Shown: one piece after another, positions 1-8,503 of the stretch | Layout of the letters: every line of letters begins with the position of its first letter | Numbering within the stretch: position 1 is the first letter of the stretch | NCBI GenBank assembly: GCA_016342685.1 | Contig: JAEINU010000003.1 | Coordinates: 1 to 64,000, forward strand | Direction of reading: 5' to 3' | DNA length: 64,000 bases | DNA from: Bacteroidales bacterium | GTDB taxonomy: Bacteria; Bacteroidota; Bacteroidia; Bacteroidales; UBA12077 | Translations under genes and position numbers: made by a program | Notes under the pieces: generated by a model | The model's database searches: none | Told to the model about the DNA's origin: nothing | Seen by the model: only the letters and a program-made list of their open reading frames with translations

Positions 1-31
1 TCAAATTCTTCCTATATCGAGTAGCTAAAAT

Positions 32-481
32 CTATGCATGAAAATTAATTACTCCACAGAAATATGAATTGATCCAAAATAGGATTCCCCTAAAACAATA
101 TATATAAAGACTAATTGATGTCAGCGAATCTATAACAATGATTTGGCTAATCCGATTTCTTTTAAAGTAAACTAAAATAGAAACTAGTGTGCGAAGAAAA
201 AACTGAATTAGAAAAAATGAAAAAATAAGAATCCCAAACTGATTGTATTCGTTCGCACTTTCGAAGTTAAACCGAACAATCTCAGAAAAACTGCGAGACA
301 ATCCAGAGCTGGAACAAGGTTCTCCAGTCATAACTTCGCACGCCGATTTTATTGGGTGATTACTTTTTTCGGCAGAAAAAATGCCGGAATAAATAAAAAT
401 AAGGATTATTATTCCGGCAAAACTTAAATTTATGATATGATAAGGCTCTTTAATTAAAGAGCGAATCTTATTTTTAGTCAT
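32..481 (-). CDS. DUF2752-like small membrane protein
   Basis: A 149-residue protein with hydrophobic segments near residues 15-33, 80-100 and 110-135. Between the first two it has a Cys, six residues, then a G-x-P-C turn followed by GLSRSF, which is the layout of DUF2752 proteins (C..TG.PC..CGLTR). The biochemical role of that family is unknown. An upstream in-frame start would add a Lys-rich extension lying wholly inside the DUF4190 gene. I chose the ATG at 481 because it overlaps the end of that gene by 8 bases, the usual arrangement for translational coupling. The two small membrane proteins probably form one transcript. The family call is by motif only. Confidence 0.7.
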   Translation of the reverse strand: MTKNKIRSLIKEPYHIINLSFAGIIILIFIYSGIFSAEKSNHPIKSACEVMTGEPCSSSGLSRSFSEIVRFNFESANEYNQFGILIFSFFLIQFFLRTLVSILVYFKRNRISQIIVIDSLTSISLYIYCFRGILFWINSYFCGVINFHA

Positions 482-971
482 TTTCCTCTTCAAGCTCTTC
501 AGCAACTTCTTGCAATTCTTCAGAAAACTCTTTAATCGCTTCTCCTGCAGCTTTTCCAACTTCTTCCATTGTTTCTTCAGTGATATCTTCAATTTGTCCC
601 TCTAATTTTTCCATAGCTTCTTCTAAATCTTCCAAATCTTCTTCGTCAAGATCATCTTCTACCGCTTTTTGAAATTCTCTCCCAATTTGCTCAATTTTTG
701 AAGGTGCGTTTCTGAAAATATAAAACTGCCATGCTGCAATTGAAGTTCCAACTATTGATAAAACAAGGGCTGCAGTAATTAAACCTTTTTTCGCATTAAC
801 TTTTGAAGCTTGTGAATATCCTATTGCACTTAAAATAATAGCAATTATTCCAGGTAAAAGGGCATACATGCCTAAACAAGGTATAAATGAAATAATTAAG
901 GCTATAATTCCTAAAACTAGACCTGCAATTCCTAGTCCTTGACCTGCATTTGAGTTTTTATGTTCTTCCAT
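474..971 (-). CDS. DUF4190-type membrane protein with acidic coiled-coil tail
   Basis: A 165-residue protein. The N-terminal half has two closely spaced Gly/Ala/Ile-rich membrane hairpins (about residues 10-50 and 62-85) of the DUF4190 type, followed by an IGYSQASK-like loop. The C-terminal 75 residues are almost entirely Glu, Asp, Leu, Ala and Lys, predicting a long acidic amphipathic helix or coiled coil exposed on one side of the membrane. An in-frame ATG at 1022 would add 17 residues, but the ATG at 971 (MEEHKN) matches how the family begins. It lies directly upstream of the DUF2752-like gene with an 8-base overlap. Function is unknown. Confidence 0.7.
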   Translation of the reverse strand: MEEHKNSNAGQGLGIAGLVLGIIALIISFIPCLGMYALLPGIIAIILSAIGYSQASKVNAKKGLITAALVLSIVGTSIAAWQFYIFRNAPSKIEQIGREFQKAVEDDLDEEDLEDLEEAMEKLEGQIEDITEETMEEVGKAAGEAIKEFSEELQEVAEELEEEND

Positions 972-1177
972 AGTAAAATTATTAAGGTTGAAAGTCAAAT
1001 TTATTAAAATGACGTACTTCATACAACATTTGATGCATGTTTAATCTCAAATTAGATTGAATCTAAATGCGAATTATTTACAGATATAAGTTCTGTTTGA
1101 TTTTAAGCGTGATTGACACTTGCTTTAAAAGCCATATTGTAAGTATTTGTAAGAAAATTTAAATCAAAAAATAATTA

Positions 1178-1192
1178 ACTAAGCCACTTAGT
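1178..1192. promoter_or_regulatory. BlaI-type operator 1
   Basis: Perfect dyad: arms ACTAAG and CTTAGT around a 3-base centre (CCA). It resembles the AGT/ACT-armed operators of BlaI/MecI repressors. Its right arm overlaps the -33 element of the blaI-like promoter, and its centre is 21 bp (two helical turns) from operator 2. Assignment to the adjacent repressor is inferred from position and form. Confidence 0.75.
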
Positions 1193-1222
1193 TTGAAAAC
1201 TAAAACATTTAGTTTATATTTG
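1192..1222 (+). promoter_or_regulatory. Promoter of the blaI-M56-TPR-WD40 operon
   Basis: A full match to the Bacteroidota consensus: TTTG at 1192-1195, a 19-base spacer, then TATATTTG at 1215-1222. Transcription would start about 5-8 bases after the -7 box, at or next to the ATG at 1227, so the message may be leaderless or nearly so. Both BlaI-type operators overlap this promoter. Confidence 0.7.
1199..1213. promoter_or_regulatory. BlaI-type operator 2
   Basis: Perfect dyad: arms ACTAAA and TTTAGT around ACA. It is the same 6-3-6 design as operator 1 and lies between the -33 and -7 boxes, so a bound repressor dimer would block RNA polymerase. Confidence 0.75.
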
Positions 1223-1226
1223 ATGC

Positions 1227-1604
1227 ATGAAAGAATTGACTAAAGCAGAAGAACAGGTAATGGATTATCTATGGAAGCTCGAAAAGGCATTCGTTAAAGA
1301 TATTCTAGATCAGTTTTCGGAACCACGGCCGGCTTATAATACTGTTTCAACAATTGTAAGAATTTTAGAAAAGAAGGGAATGGTAGCTTACAATGCTTAT
1401 GGTAAAACACATCAGTATTATCCTTTAGTATCTCCATCTGGATATCGAAAAGGTAGATTTAAAGACATATTAAATAAACATTTTAATAATTCATATAAAA
1501 AGTTTGCTTCTTTTTTTGCACGTGAAGAAGAAGTTTCCATTGCTGATTTAGAAGAAATGAAGAAGATTGTGGAGGAAGAAATAGAAAAACGTAAAAAACA
1601 ATAA
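1227..1604 (+). CDS. BlaI/MecI/CopY-family transcriptional repressor
   Basis: A 125-residue protein with the BlaI/MecI winged helix at residues 1-70 (TKAEEQVMDYLW near the start, then the recognition helix around NTVSTIVRILEKKG). The C-terminal helical part would form the dimer and hold the site cleaved on induction. Two dyad operators sit on its own promoter, so autorepression is likely. The start at 1227 fits the family, which begins a few residues before TKAEEQ. The stop codon overlaps the start of the M56 peptidase gene by one base (TAATG), the classic repressor-sensor coupling. No beta-lactamase is visible nearby, so the regulon is probably envelope-related rather than antibiotic resistance. 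Confidence 0.9.
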   Translation: MKELTKAEEQVMDYLWKLEKAFVKDILDQFSEPRPAYNTVSTIVRILEKKGMVAYNAYGKTHQYYPLVSPSGYRKGRFKDILNKHFNNSYKKFASFFAREEEVSIADLEEMKKIVEEEIEKRKKQ

Positions 1605-2911
1605 TGAGTTTTAGTTTAATAAATATATTAGAGTCGACTTCGGTATTGGCTATATTTTATTTATTCTATAGTCTGTCACTAAAAAAGGAAACATTTTTTA
1701 GACTAAACAGATGGTATTTAATTTGTTCTTTGTTATTTGGTGCTGTAGTTCCTTACGTAAATTTGAATTTGGGTTTTCCCGAACCTTTTTTTATCAACAC
1801 AAATTTTTACGAAAAAGTTGCAGGATTTAAGCAAGGATATAATGAGTTAAATGCTGTAATTATTTATGCATATTCGGGGAAGTTAACCTGGATTGCAATA
1901 CAAGAATATGTATTGGCCATTTATTATCTTGGAATATTAATATCAAGTGTCTTTTTTGTTTTTGGGTTAGGACGGATTTTATTATTGATTTTACGAAACT
2001 CATCAATAAAATTGGGAAAGTATCGAATAATTGAAACTTCTGAAACAATTGTACCATTCTCACTTTTTAAGTGGATTATTATAAATCCTGAAAAACATTC
2101 GTCCGAAGATATGGAGCAAATAATTGCCCATGAAAAGATGCATGCTTTTCAGTTACATTCATTAGATCTAATCTTTGTCGAAGTACTTGTTATTCTTTTT
2201 TGGTTTAATCCTTTCATCTATTGGTACCGAAAATCGATTAGAGAAGTTCATGAATATCTTGCCGATCAGGCTGTCGTGGAAAACGGCTATGATCACATAG
2301 ATTATCAAAAATTGCTTTTAAGTCAGGCAGCTGGTGGTCGATTCTTGGGGTTAACCAATAGGTTTAGTTACTCACTATCTAAAAACCGATTAAAAATGTT
2401 AACCATGATAAAATCAAAAAATATATCGAAAACAAAGTTTTTCTTAGCTATTCCTTTTGCAATAGCGTTTATCTTCTTTTTCGTTAATTCCTCTGATTTG
2501 GTAAAAGCATCAATTGCCAGAAACTTTAATTCAAATAGTATCGAGTTAAATGACACAATTGCTGAAAATCAAACGGATGACACAATAGAAGGTGAAGTTT
2601 ATTTTACTGTTGATGAAATGCCTAAATTCAATGGAAAAGACCAAGATGAATTTAGATTTTTTATACAGAAAAATTTAAGATACCCTATTGAAGCTCAAAA
2701 GAATGACAAAGAAGGTAGAATATTTGTTTCTTTTGTAGTAGATAAAGAAGGCTATGTGAAGAATGTAAAAGTTGAACGTGGTGTTTATCCTTCTTTAGAT
2801 CAAGAAGCGATTCGGGTTGTAAAGTTATCTCCAAAATGGGAGCCAGGTATAAAAGATGGAAAATCCGTAAATGTCAAATATACTTTTCCAATAATTTTTA
2901 AATTAAAATAA
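1604..2911 (+). CDS. M56 family (BlaR1-like) membrane metallopeptidase with TonB C-terminal domain
   Basis: A 435-residue protein. Membrane helices lie near residues 8-25, 36-55, 100-130, 185-205 and 280-297. A cytoplasmic zinc-peptidase motif HEKMH sits at residues 176-180, with a downstream EYLAD that supplies the third ligand, as in M56/BlaR1. After the last helix, residues about 330-435 form a TonB_C-like periplasmic domain (LRYPIEAQ and the VxxDKEG pattern) in place of the penicillin-binding sensor of true BlaR1. Expected role: on sensing a periplasmic signal it leads to cleavage of the partner BlaI-like repressor. The ligand is unknown. Translationally coupled to the repressor gene. Confidence 0.88.
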   Translation: MSFSLINILESTSVLAIFYLFYSLSLKKETFFRLNRWYLICSLLFGAVVPYVNLNLGFPEPFFINTNFYEKVAGFKQGYNELNAVIIYAYSGKLTWIAIQEYVLAIYYLGILISSVFFVFGLGRILLLILRNSSIKLGKYRIIETSETIVPFSLFKWIIINPEKHSSEDMEQIIAHEKMHAFQLHSLDLIFVEVLVILFWFNPFIYWYRKSIREVHEYLADQAVVENGYDHIDYQKLLLSQAAGGRFLGLTNRFSYSLSKNRLKMLTMIKSKNISKTKFFLAIPFAIAFIFFFVNSSDLVKASIARNFNSNSIELNDTIAENQTDDTIEGEVYFTVDEMPKFNGKDQDEFRFFIQKNLRYPIEAQKNDKEGRIFVSFVVDKEGYVKNVKVERGVYPSLDQEAIRVVKLSPKWEPGIKDGKSVNVKYTFPIIFKLK

Positions 2912-2957
2912 GCATTATTAATTCAAAATCAGATTAATCTAAATCAAATTTAAACCA

Positions 2958-4280
2958 ATGAGAAAGTTAATTATTTTAGCTATTGGGATAGTTATATCCA
3001 CTAATTTATTTTCGCAAGAACAGAATCTTATTCAAGATCTAGAGTTGAGGGTTTTAATAGGGCAGTATGATTCTGCACTTGTTCTTGCAAATAAAATTAT
3101 TCAAGAAGACTCCTTAAGCGCGACTGCATATTATTATAAAGGGCGATCGTTATTTGCAAAATATAAATATTTCGAGGCAATGAACGCATTCGAAACGGCA
3201 AATTCAATAGATTCTGCAAATCTTATTATTGAGGTGGCACTGGCCGAAACTTATGATATGATAGGTAAAGATGAAAATGCAATTCAGATTTATTATGAAC
3301 AATTTTTAAGAGATACAAACGACATTAAGCCAATTGTAAAGCTAGCCAATGTATTTCGTAAGTCGAGAGAGTATGGTTCTGCAATTCATTATTATCAAAA
3401 AGCCACTTTTATCGACCCTGAGAATTTTTATTATTACAAACAACAAGCTTATTGCGCAAGTAAGATAAGCATGAATATACCAGCTATTTATGCGTATGAA
3501 AGTGCTGTTATGTTTAATCCTTATGATTTGGGAACATATCAGCAATTGGCCAATTTATATAATTCAGAAAGATATTTTAACGATGCAATAAGCACATGTA
3601 ATAAGGGATTAAAGAATTATCCAGATGATACTCAGCTATTAAAAATAAAAGCTTATGCTAATTATTTAAATCGCGATTTTGATTCTTCAATTGTACAATT
3701 TAATTATTTATTGGAGCAGGGTGATACATCTGTGTTTAATTTGAAATATAGAGGTTTTTCGCATTTTGAAAAGAAGAAGTTTGTTAATGCAATACAAGAT
3801 TTATTATGTGCGTATGAGATTAATAGAGATGATCCTGAGCTTTGTTTTTATTTAGGAAGTGCCTTAGGCCGATCGAACCAAAATAAGGAAGGGATGGTTT
3901 ATTTAGATAAATCTCTGAAACTTTTATCTCCTTCGCCTGATGAGTTGTCAAATATATACTCAGAGATGGCCAATGTATATTTAAATCAAAAGAAGTATAA
4001 AGAATCTTTAGGTCAACTAAAATTGGCTTATAGAAATGATGCAAAGCCGATACTTTCTTTCAAAATGGGGCAGTTGTATGATTATTATCTCGACAATAAA
4101 AAACTTGCTATTGATTGTTATGAAGGATATTTAACATTGTCTAATGTTTCTGATAGTACAAAGGGAGCAGGTAAAATAATTGATTCTTTTATCGCTGATT
4201 CTCGGGTTGTTGAAAATGCTAAAGAGCGTATTCGGATTTTAAATGAAGAAATGTTTTTTGAAAATACTAAAAAGGAATAG
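2958..4280 (+). CDS. Secreted TPR-repeat protein
   Basis: A 440-residue protein with a signal peptide (MRKLIILAIGIVISTNLFSQ, cleavage near residue 20) followed by about ten tetratricopeptide-like helix pairs covering residues 25-400, with typical A-Y-Y-K-G and Y-x-x-A positions. TPR arrays bind other proteins; nothing here suggests an enzyme. It starts 46 bases after the M56 gene and ends 6 bases before the WD40 gene, so the four genes look like one operon under the BlaI-type promoter. A periplasmic scaffold working with the WD40 partner is an inference. Confidence 0.8.
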   Translation: MRKLIILAIGIVISTNLFSQEQNLIQDLELRVLIGQYDSALVLANKIIQEDSLSATAYYYKGRSLFAKYKYFEAMNAFETANSIDSANLIIEVALAETYDMIGKDENAIQIYYEQFLRDTNDIKPIVKLANVFRKSREYGSAIHYYQKATFIDPENFYYYKQQAYCASKISMNIPAIYAYESAVMFNPYDLGTYQQLANLYNSERYFNDAISTCNKGLKNYPDDTQLLKIKAYANYLNRDFDSSIVQFNYLLEQGDTSVFNLKYRGFSHFEKKKFVNAIQDLLCAYEINRDDPELCFYLGSALGRSNQNKEGMVYLDKSLKLLSPSPDELSNIYSEMANVYLNQKKYKESLGQLKLAYRNDAKPILSFKMGQLYDYYLDNKKLAIDCYEGYLTLSNVSDSTKGAGKIIDSFIADSRVVENAKERIRILNEEMFFENTKKE

Positions 4281-4286
4281 AATAAT

Positions 4287-5294
4287 TTGATGAAAAAAAT
4301 ATTTTTCAATATTATTCTGATTTTTATGATTTCTCCAATTGTAGGGCAAAACATAATAGAACCTTATAAAGTCTTAACAGGTCATCAATATAAAATTATT
4401 TATTTAAGATTTAGTGATGACAGTAAATTCTTGGCAAGTGGAGGCTGGGATAATTATACGGTATTATGGGATATGGAGACTTTCTTAAAACTGCATGTTT
4501 TAGAAGGACATACAGATTGGATTAGAGAAGTTGATATTAGTCCGGATAATGAATATGTCGCAAGTGGATCGAATGATGGAAGTTTTAAAATATGGGATTT
4601 ACATTCAGGTGAATTAAAGTATGATATTGAACCAGCACCTAGGGAATTTATAAAGAAAGGAATAATACCTGAGTTTGACAGAAAAACTAAAAATGCTATT
4701 TCGGCTTTGGCTTTTAGCCCAGATGGAAAATATTTTGCAGTAGGTTCCACCGATGATTTAATTAGAATTTGGGATTCAAAATCCTTTAAACTAATTCATA
4801 CATTATATGGACATGGATCTAGTGTATTCTATATTGATTTTAGTAGGAATGGTGACACAATGGTAAGTGGTGCAATTTATAATGAATTAATAGTTTGGGA
4901 TACAAAGATATTTAAACCTATAAGAGAATTAAAAGAAGAAAGAGGATATAATGGATCTTTTCAGTTTTTTAATAATGATAAGTATTTACTTAATACAGGA
5001 AATAATAAAATAAATGTATGGGATATTTCAGAAGGTAATTTAATTAGATCTTATCCTGTTCAAAAAATGCTTCAAAGTGTCCAACTAACTCCAGACGAAA
5101 AATATATGGTTACCTGTGCAGAAGAGCATACCCTTAAGTTATGGGATTTCGGTTCTGGAGAGGAATTGTGGACGTACAGAAATCCTAAACCAGAGTTGGC
5201 CGATTGTAAAATAAGTCCAGATGGGAAATATTTGGCACTGGCGACTCCGGAAGGTAAAATTTTAATTTGGAGAATAAGAGATTTAGTAAAGTGA
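4287..5294 (+). CDS. Secreted WD40-repeat beta-propeller protein
   Basis: A 335-residue protein with an N-terminal signal peptide ending near PIVGQ (residue 21), then about seven WD40 blades. Each has the GH...W-D spacing and several carry the FSPDGKY-type turn, so it should close into one seven-bladed propeller for protein binding. It follows the TPR gene by 6 bases and is the last gene before the hairpin at 5323-5347. TPR and WD40 proteins encoded together and exported suggest a two-part periplasmic assembly. The target is unknown. Confidence 0.82.
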   Translation: MMKKIFFNIILIFMISPIVGQNIIEPYKVLTGHQYKIIYLRFSDDSKFLASGGWDNYTVLWDMETFLKLHVLEGHTDWIREVDISPDNEYVASGSNDGSFKIWDLHSGELKYDIEPAPREFIKKGIIPEFDRKTKNAISALAFSPDGKYFAVGSTDDLIRIWDSKSFKLIHTLYGHGSSVFYIDFSRNGDTMVSGAIYNELIVWDTKIFKPIRELKEERGYNGSFQFFNNDKYLLNTGNNKINVWDISEGNLIRSYPVQKMLQSVQLTPDEKYMVTCAEEHTLKLWDFGSGEELWTYRNPKPELADCKISPDGKYLALATPEGKILIWRIRDLVK

Positions 5295-5322
5295 TTTTAG
5301 CTATTTAATTGGATAAAAAAAA

Positions 5323-5347
5323 GTAGGGTTGGAATTTCCAACCCTAC
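5323..5347. terminator. Bidirectional terminator between WD40 gene and bTHX
   Basis: Twelve-base perfect arms GTAGGGTTGGAA and TTCCAACCCTAC around a single T. On the minus strand it is followed by eight U, a strong terminator for the bTHX gene. It can also end the plus-strand operon. Confidence 0.85.
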
Positions 5348-5367
5348 ACATCAATACTAAATACTGA

Positions 5368-5694
5368 TTATTCTTTTTCAGGCTTAGCCTTTGGCTCTTC
5401 TTTTTTAGGAGCTGCTTTTTTCTTTGGCTCAGCTTTTGGTTTTGTTTCGGCTTTAGCTTTTGGAGCTGCTTTCTTTTTAGGTTCAACTTTAGCTTCTGTT
5501 TCAACCTTTACCTTTTCAACTTTTGGTTTTACTTCAGCTTTGGGTTTAGGTGTAGCTTTAGGTTTTTCAGTAGCTTTCTTTATTGTTTCTTTAACTGCAG
5601 TACTATAAGTTGTTTTTGTTTTCTTTTGTCTTTTTCTTCCAAAACTTCCAATAGTAATTTTTCCTCGTCGTGTTTTTTTATCGCCTTTACCCAT
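5368..5694 (-). CDS. 30S ribosomal protein bTHX with long Lys/Ala/Pro tail
   Basis: A 108-residue protein. The first 25 residues (MGKGDKKTRRGKI, then a GSFGRKR segment) match ribosomal protein bTHX, a very basic peptide bound in the head of the 30S subunit, which is only about 25-30 residues long in Thermus. Here it continues with about 80 residues of low-complexity KPKAE/KKKAAPK repeats; the unit EPKKKAAPK occurs twice. Such tails are common in Bacteroidota homologues and should be disordered. It stands alone between two terminators. Identity of the N-terminus is firm; the function of the tail is unknown. Confidence 0.88.
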   Translation of the reverse strand: MGKGDKKTRRGKITIGSFGRKRQKKTKTTYSTAVKETIKKATEKPKATPKPKAEVKPKVEKVKVETEAKVEPKKKAAPKAKAETKPKAEPKKKAAPKKEEPKAKPEKE

Positions 5695-5785
5695 AATATT
5701 ATTGTTTTTTTTTAATTTGTATTAGCTTTATTCCCAAATATAAAAATATTCGATTTAACTATGAAATTAATTTCCAACTAAATAC

Positions 5786-5814
5786 AAAAGTCCGGCTGTA
5801 ATAACCGGACTTTT
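5786..5814 (-). terminator. Terminator of hppA
   Basis: Arms AAAAGTCCGG and CCGGACTTTT with a nine-base loop, lying 23 bases past the hppA stop codon on the minus strand. U-rich flanks occur on both sides. Confidence 0.85.
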
Positions 5815-5836
5815 TAGTAAATATTTTAGTTTGTTT

Positions 5837-8131
5837 TTAAGCAAAGAAACCTACTGCAACAGTTAAACCTGCCATTACAACAGAAACCATAGTCATAAGT
5901 TTAATAAGAATGTTTAATGATGGCCCTGAAGTATCTTTAAATGGATCTCCAACAGTATCACCAACAACACCTGCTTTATGAGTATCACTTCCTTTTCCAC
6001 CGAAATTACCTTTTTCGATGTATTTTTTAGCGTTATCCCATGCACCACCAGAGTTATTTAACATACTAGCTAAAGTAAATCCTGTTACAAGACCACCCAT
6101 TAATAAACCAAGAACACCAGCAACACCTAATAATATTCCAACAATAATTGGAACTGCAATAGCAAGTAATGAAGGAACCAACATTTCTTTTTGTGCTCCT
6201 TTAGTTGAAATTTCAACACATTTTGCATAATCAGGTTTACCTGTACCTTCCATAATTCCAGGAATAGATTTAAATTGACGACGAACTTCATCAACCATTG
6301 CACCAGCAGCACGACCAACAGCTTTCATGGTCATTGCACTAAATACGAATGCCATCATAGCACCTAAGAATAAACCACCGATTAACATTGGGTTGAATAT
6401 TGTAAGATCATAAGCATAAACGAAATCTGTAATAGTTGCGCTTGCTAATTCAACAGCTTTTTGCCCTTGCTCAACAACAGGTGCATGATCAGTATAAAAT
6501 AAAGTATCACCAACTTGTCTAAATCCTTCAACACTTGCATTTGCAAGTTTTCCTAACCACAATCTTACTTCTTCGATGTATGCAGCTAATAATGCCATAG
6601 CAGTTAAAGCAGCAGAGCCAATGGCAAAACCTTTACCGGTAGCAGCAGTCGTATTACCTAACATATCTAAAGCATCGGTACGTTCTCTAACTTCTTTTGG
6701 AAGTTTAGCCATTTCTGCATTACCACCAGCGTTATCAGCAATAGGTCCAAAAGCATCTGTTGCCAACGTAATTCCTAATGTAGAAAGCATACCAACAGCA
6801 GCAAATCCAATTCCATAAACACCTTTTGGGAAGCTTTCAAATCCACCAGCAAAAGCATAAGCTCCAATAATTCCTAATACGATCGTTACAACAGGAATCC
6901 AAGTAGAGTACATACCAGCAGCAATACCATCGATAATTAAAGTAGCCGGACCTTGTTGTCCTTGTTTTGCGATACCTTTTGTAGGTTTATATTCATCAGA
7001 TGTATAATATTCTGTTCCTTGTCCAATAATAACACCAGCAGCTAAACCTACCGTTACAGCTCCAAATATTCCCCAGCTAATCCAACCCATACTGGCTAAT
7101 ATAGCAACAGCAATTAGAATTAAAACAGAACTACCGCCTGTTCCAAATAACAATGCATTTAATAATGTTTTTTGAGTAGCAGATTCTTTTGTTCGAACCA
7201 TAAATATTCCTATAATTGAAAGAATAATACCTATGGCAGCAACAAACATTGGAGCAACAACCGCTTTTACAGGATCAATATCTGATCCAGCAATTAGAGG
7301 GAGTGCAGCACCTAATGCGGCAGTTGCAAGAATAGAACCGGCATATGACTCGTATAAGTCAGCACCCATTCCGGCAACATCACCTACGTTATCACCTACA
7401 TTATCAGCAATTGTAGCAGGGTTACGTGGATCATCTTCTGGAATTCCAGCTTCAACTTTTCCAACTAAGTCAGCTCCAACATCGGCAGCTTTAGTAAAAA
7501 TACCACCACCAACACGAGCAAATAATGCTTGAGTAGATGCACCCATTCCGAATGTTAACATGGTTGCAGTGATTTCAATTAATTTTTCATGAGGAGTTGT
7601 ACCTGCATGAACAAATGTTAAGCCAAGAGCATGCATTCCTTCTTGCATATGCTCTGCCGTATATACTACCTTATTAAGAATAACCCACCAAAGGCTAATA
7701 TCTAACAATCCAAAACCTACAACTACAAGACCCATTACAGCACCACTTCTAAAAGCAATCTTCAATCCTTTATTTAATGATTGAGAAGCTCCATGTGCTG
7801 TTCTGGCCGAAGCATAAGTTGCTGTGCGCATACCTAAGTAACCACATAAGCCAGAGAAAAAACCACCAGTTAAGAAAGCTACTGGAACAAACGGATTTTG
7901 TACTCCAAAATAGGCCAACAATAAAAGAATAATGAATAATACAGCAAATACTATTCCTACAACTCTATACTGTCTGTTTAAATAAGCCATCGCACCATCA
8001 CGAACGTGTTGTGCAATTTCTTTCATTTTGTCTGTACCTTCAGAGTTCTTCATCATATTCTTGAAAAAGAACCATGCAAAAATCAGTGCTATGACCGATG
8101 CAAAAGGAATAAACCAAAAAATACTTTCCAT
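5837..8131 (-). CDS. hppA: Membrane-bound ion-translocating pyrophosphatase (K+-dependent type)
   Basis: A 764-residue protein with about 16 membrane helices. It couples pyrophosphate hydrolysis to export of H+ and/or Na+ across the inner membrane. The catalytic loop [13 protein letters not shown] and the paired [11 protein letters not shown] motif bind Mg-pyrophosphate. In the [10 protein letters not shown] segment an Ala and a Gly replace the Lys and Thr of K+-independent enzymes, which marks the K+-dependent branch, where Na+ pumps are frequent. Length is normal. It has its own terminator and no operon partner. It would recycle biosynthetic pyrophosphate into ion-motive force. Which ion is pumped cannot be settled from motifs read by eye. 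Confidence 0.95.
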   Translation of the reverse strand: MESIFWFIPFASVIALIFAWFFFKNMMKNSEGTDKMKEIAQHVRDGAMAYLNRQYRVVGIVFAVLFIILLLLAYFGVQNPFVPVAFLTGGFFSGLCGYLGMRTATYASARTAHGASQSLNKGLKIAFRSGAVMGLVVVGFGLLDISLWWVILNKVVYTAEHMQEGMHALGLTFVHAGTTPHEKLIEITATMLTFGMGASTQALFARVGGGIFTKAADVGADLVGKVEAGIPEDDPRNPATIADNVGDNVGDVAGMGADLYESYAGSILATAALGAALPLIAGSDIDPVKAVVAPMFVAAIGIILSIIGIFMVRTKESATQKTLLNALLFGTGGSSVLILIAVAILASMGWISWGIFGAVTVGLAAGVIIGQGTEYYTSDEYKPTKGIAKQGQQGPATLIIDGIAAGMYSTWIPVVTIVLGIIGAYAFAGGFESFPKGVYGIGFAAVGMLSTLGITLATDAFGPIADNAGGNAEMAKLPKEVRERTDALDMLGNTTAATGKGFAIGSAALTAMALLAAYIEEVRLWLGKLANASVEGFRQVGDTLFYTDHAPVVEQGQKAVELASATITDFVYAYDLTIFNPMLIGGLFLGAMMAFVFSAMTMKAVGRAAGAMVDEVRRQFKSIPGIMEGTGKPDYAKCVEISTKGAQKEMLVPSLLAIAVPIIVGILLGVAGVLGLLMGGLVTGFTLASMLNNSGGAWDNAKKYIEKGNFGGKGSDTHKAGVVGDTVGDPFKDTSGPSLNILIKLMTMVSVVMAGLTVAVGFFA

Positions 8132-8503
8132 CTTTAATTCATTTTTAATTAGTAATTATTATTTAATTATCTTTTTCGAATCTTTTTTTATTTTAGTTAT
8201 CTAAAATAGAGTGTGTTATATATTCCCAATTTGAATAAGGATCCCAAAAATAGCTATAAAATTCTGTTGTACAACATATTTGTAAAATAATTGTTCGCTT
8301 TGTGAACTTTTTGTAGAAAGTTACTGAAATCTTTATTAATTTTGTTAAATGGTGGAAAAGTTTTTTTATTGTAAGCACATCCCCATTTGAAAAACACCCC
8401 CCCCTTAATTATTCAAGTTTAAATTTTGTTAAAGTTTTGCCTTAGGTTGGAATTATTCATAAAAATGAATTAGTTTTAACTTATCGAATCAAATTTAATT
8501 TTT
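8132..8503. other. 372-bp intergenic region between divergent hppA and receptor gene
   Basis: Holds the promoters of two divergent genes. I see no full TTTG/TAnnTTTG promoter. A loose candidate for hppA is TATTTTAG (minus strand, 8201-8208) with TTGG 17 bases upstream. A run of eight C (8397-8404) stands out in very AT-rich DNA. No ORF or tRNA is supported. Confidence 0.5.

Noticed and set aside
1028-1039. ATTTGATGCATG present at 1028-1039 and again at 1218-1229, considered as an attachment-site repeat
   Set aside because: Twelve bases, no integrase and no mobile genes between the copies; the second copy covers the -7 box and start codon. Probably chance or a promoter-like echo.
6018-7532. 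Open frames on the plus strand opposite hppA (such as 6018-6230, 6576-6818 and 7233-7532)
   Set aside because: They are shadows of a highly conserved coding sequence, have Ala/Pro-biased composition expected from the complement, and lack family features.
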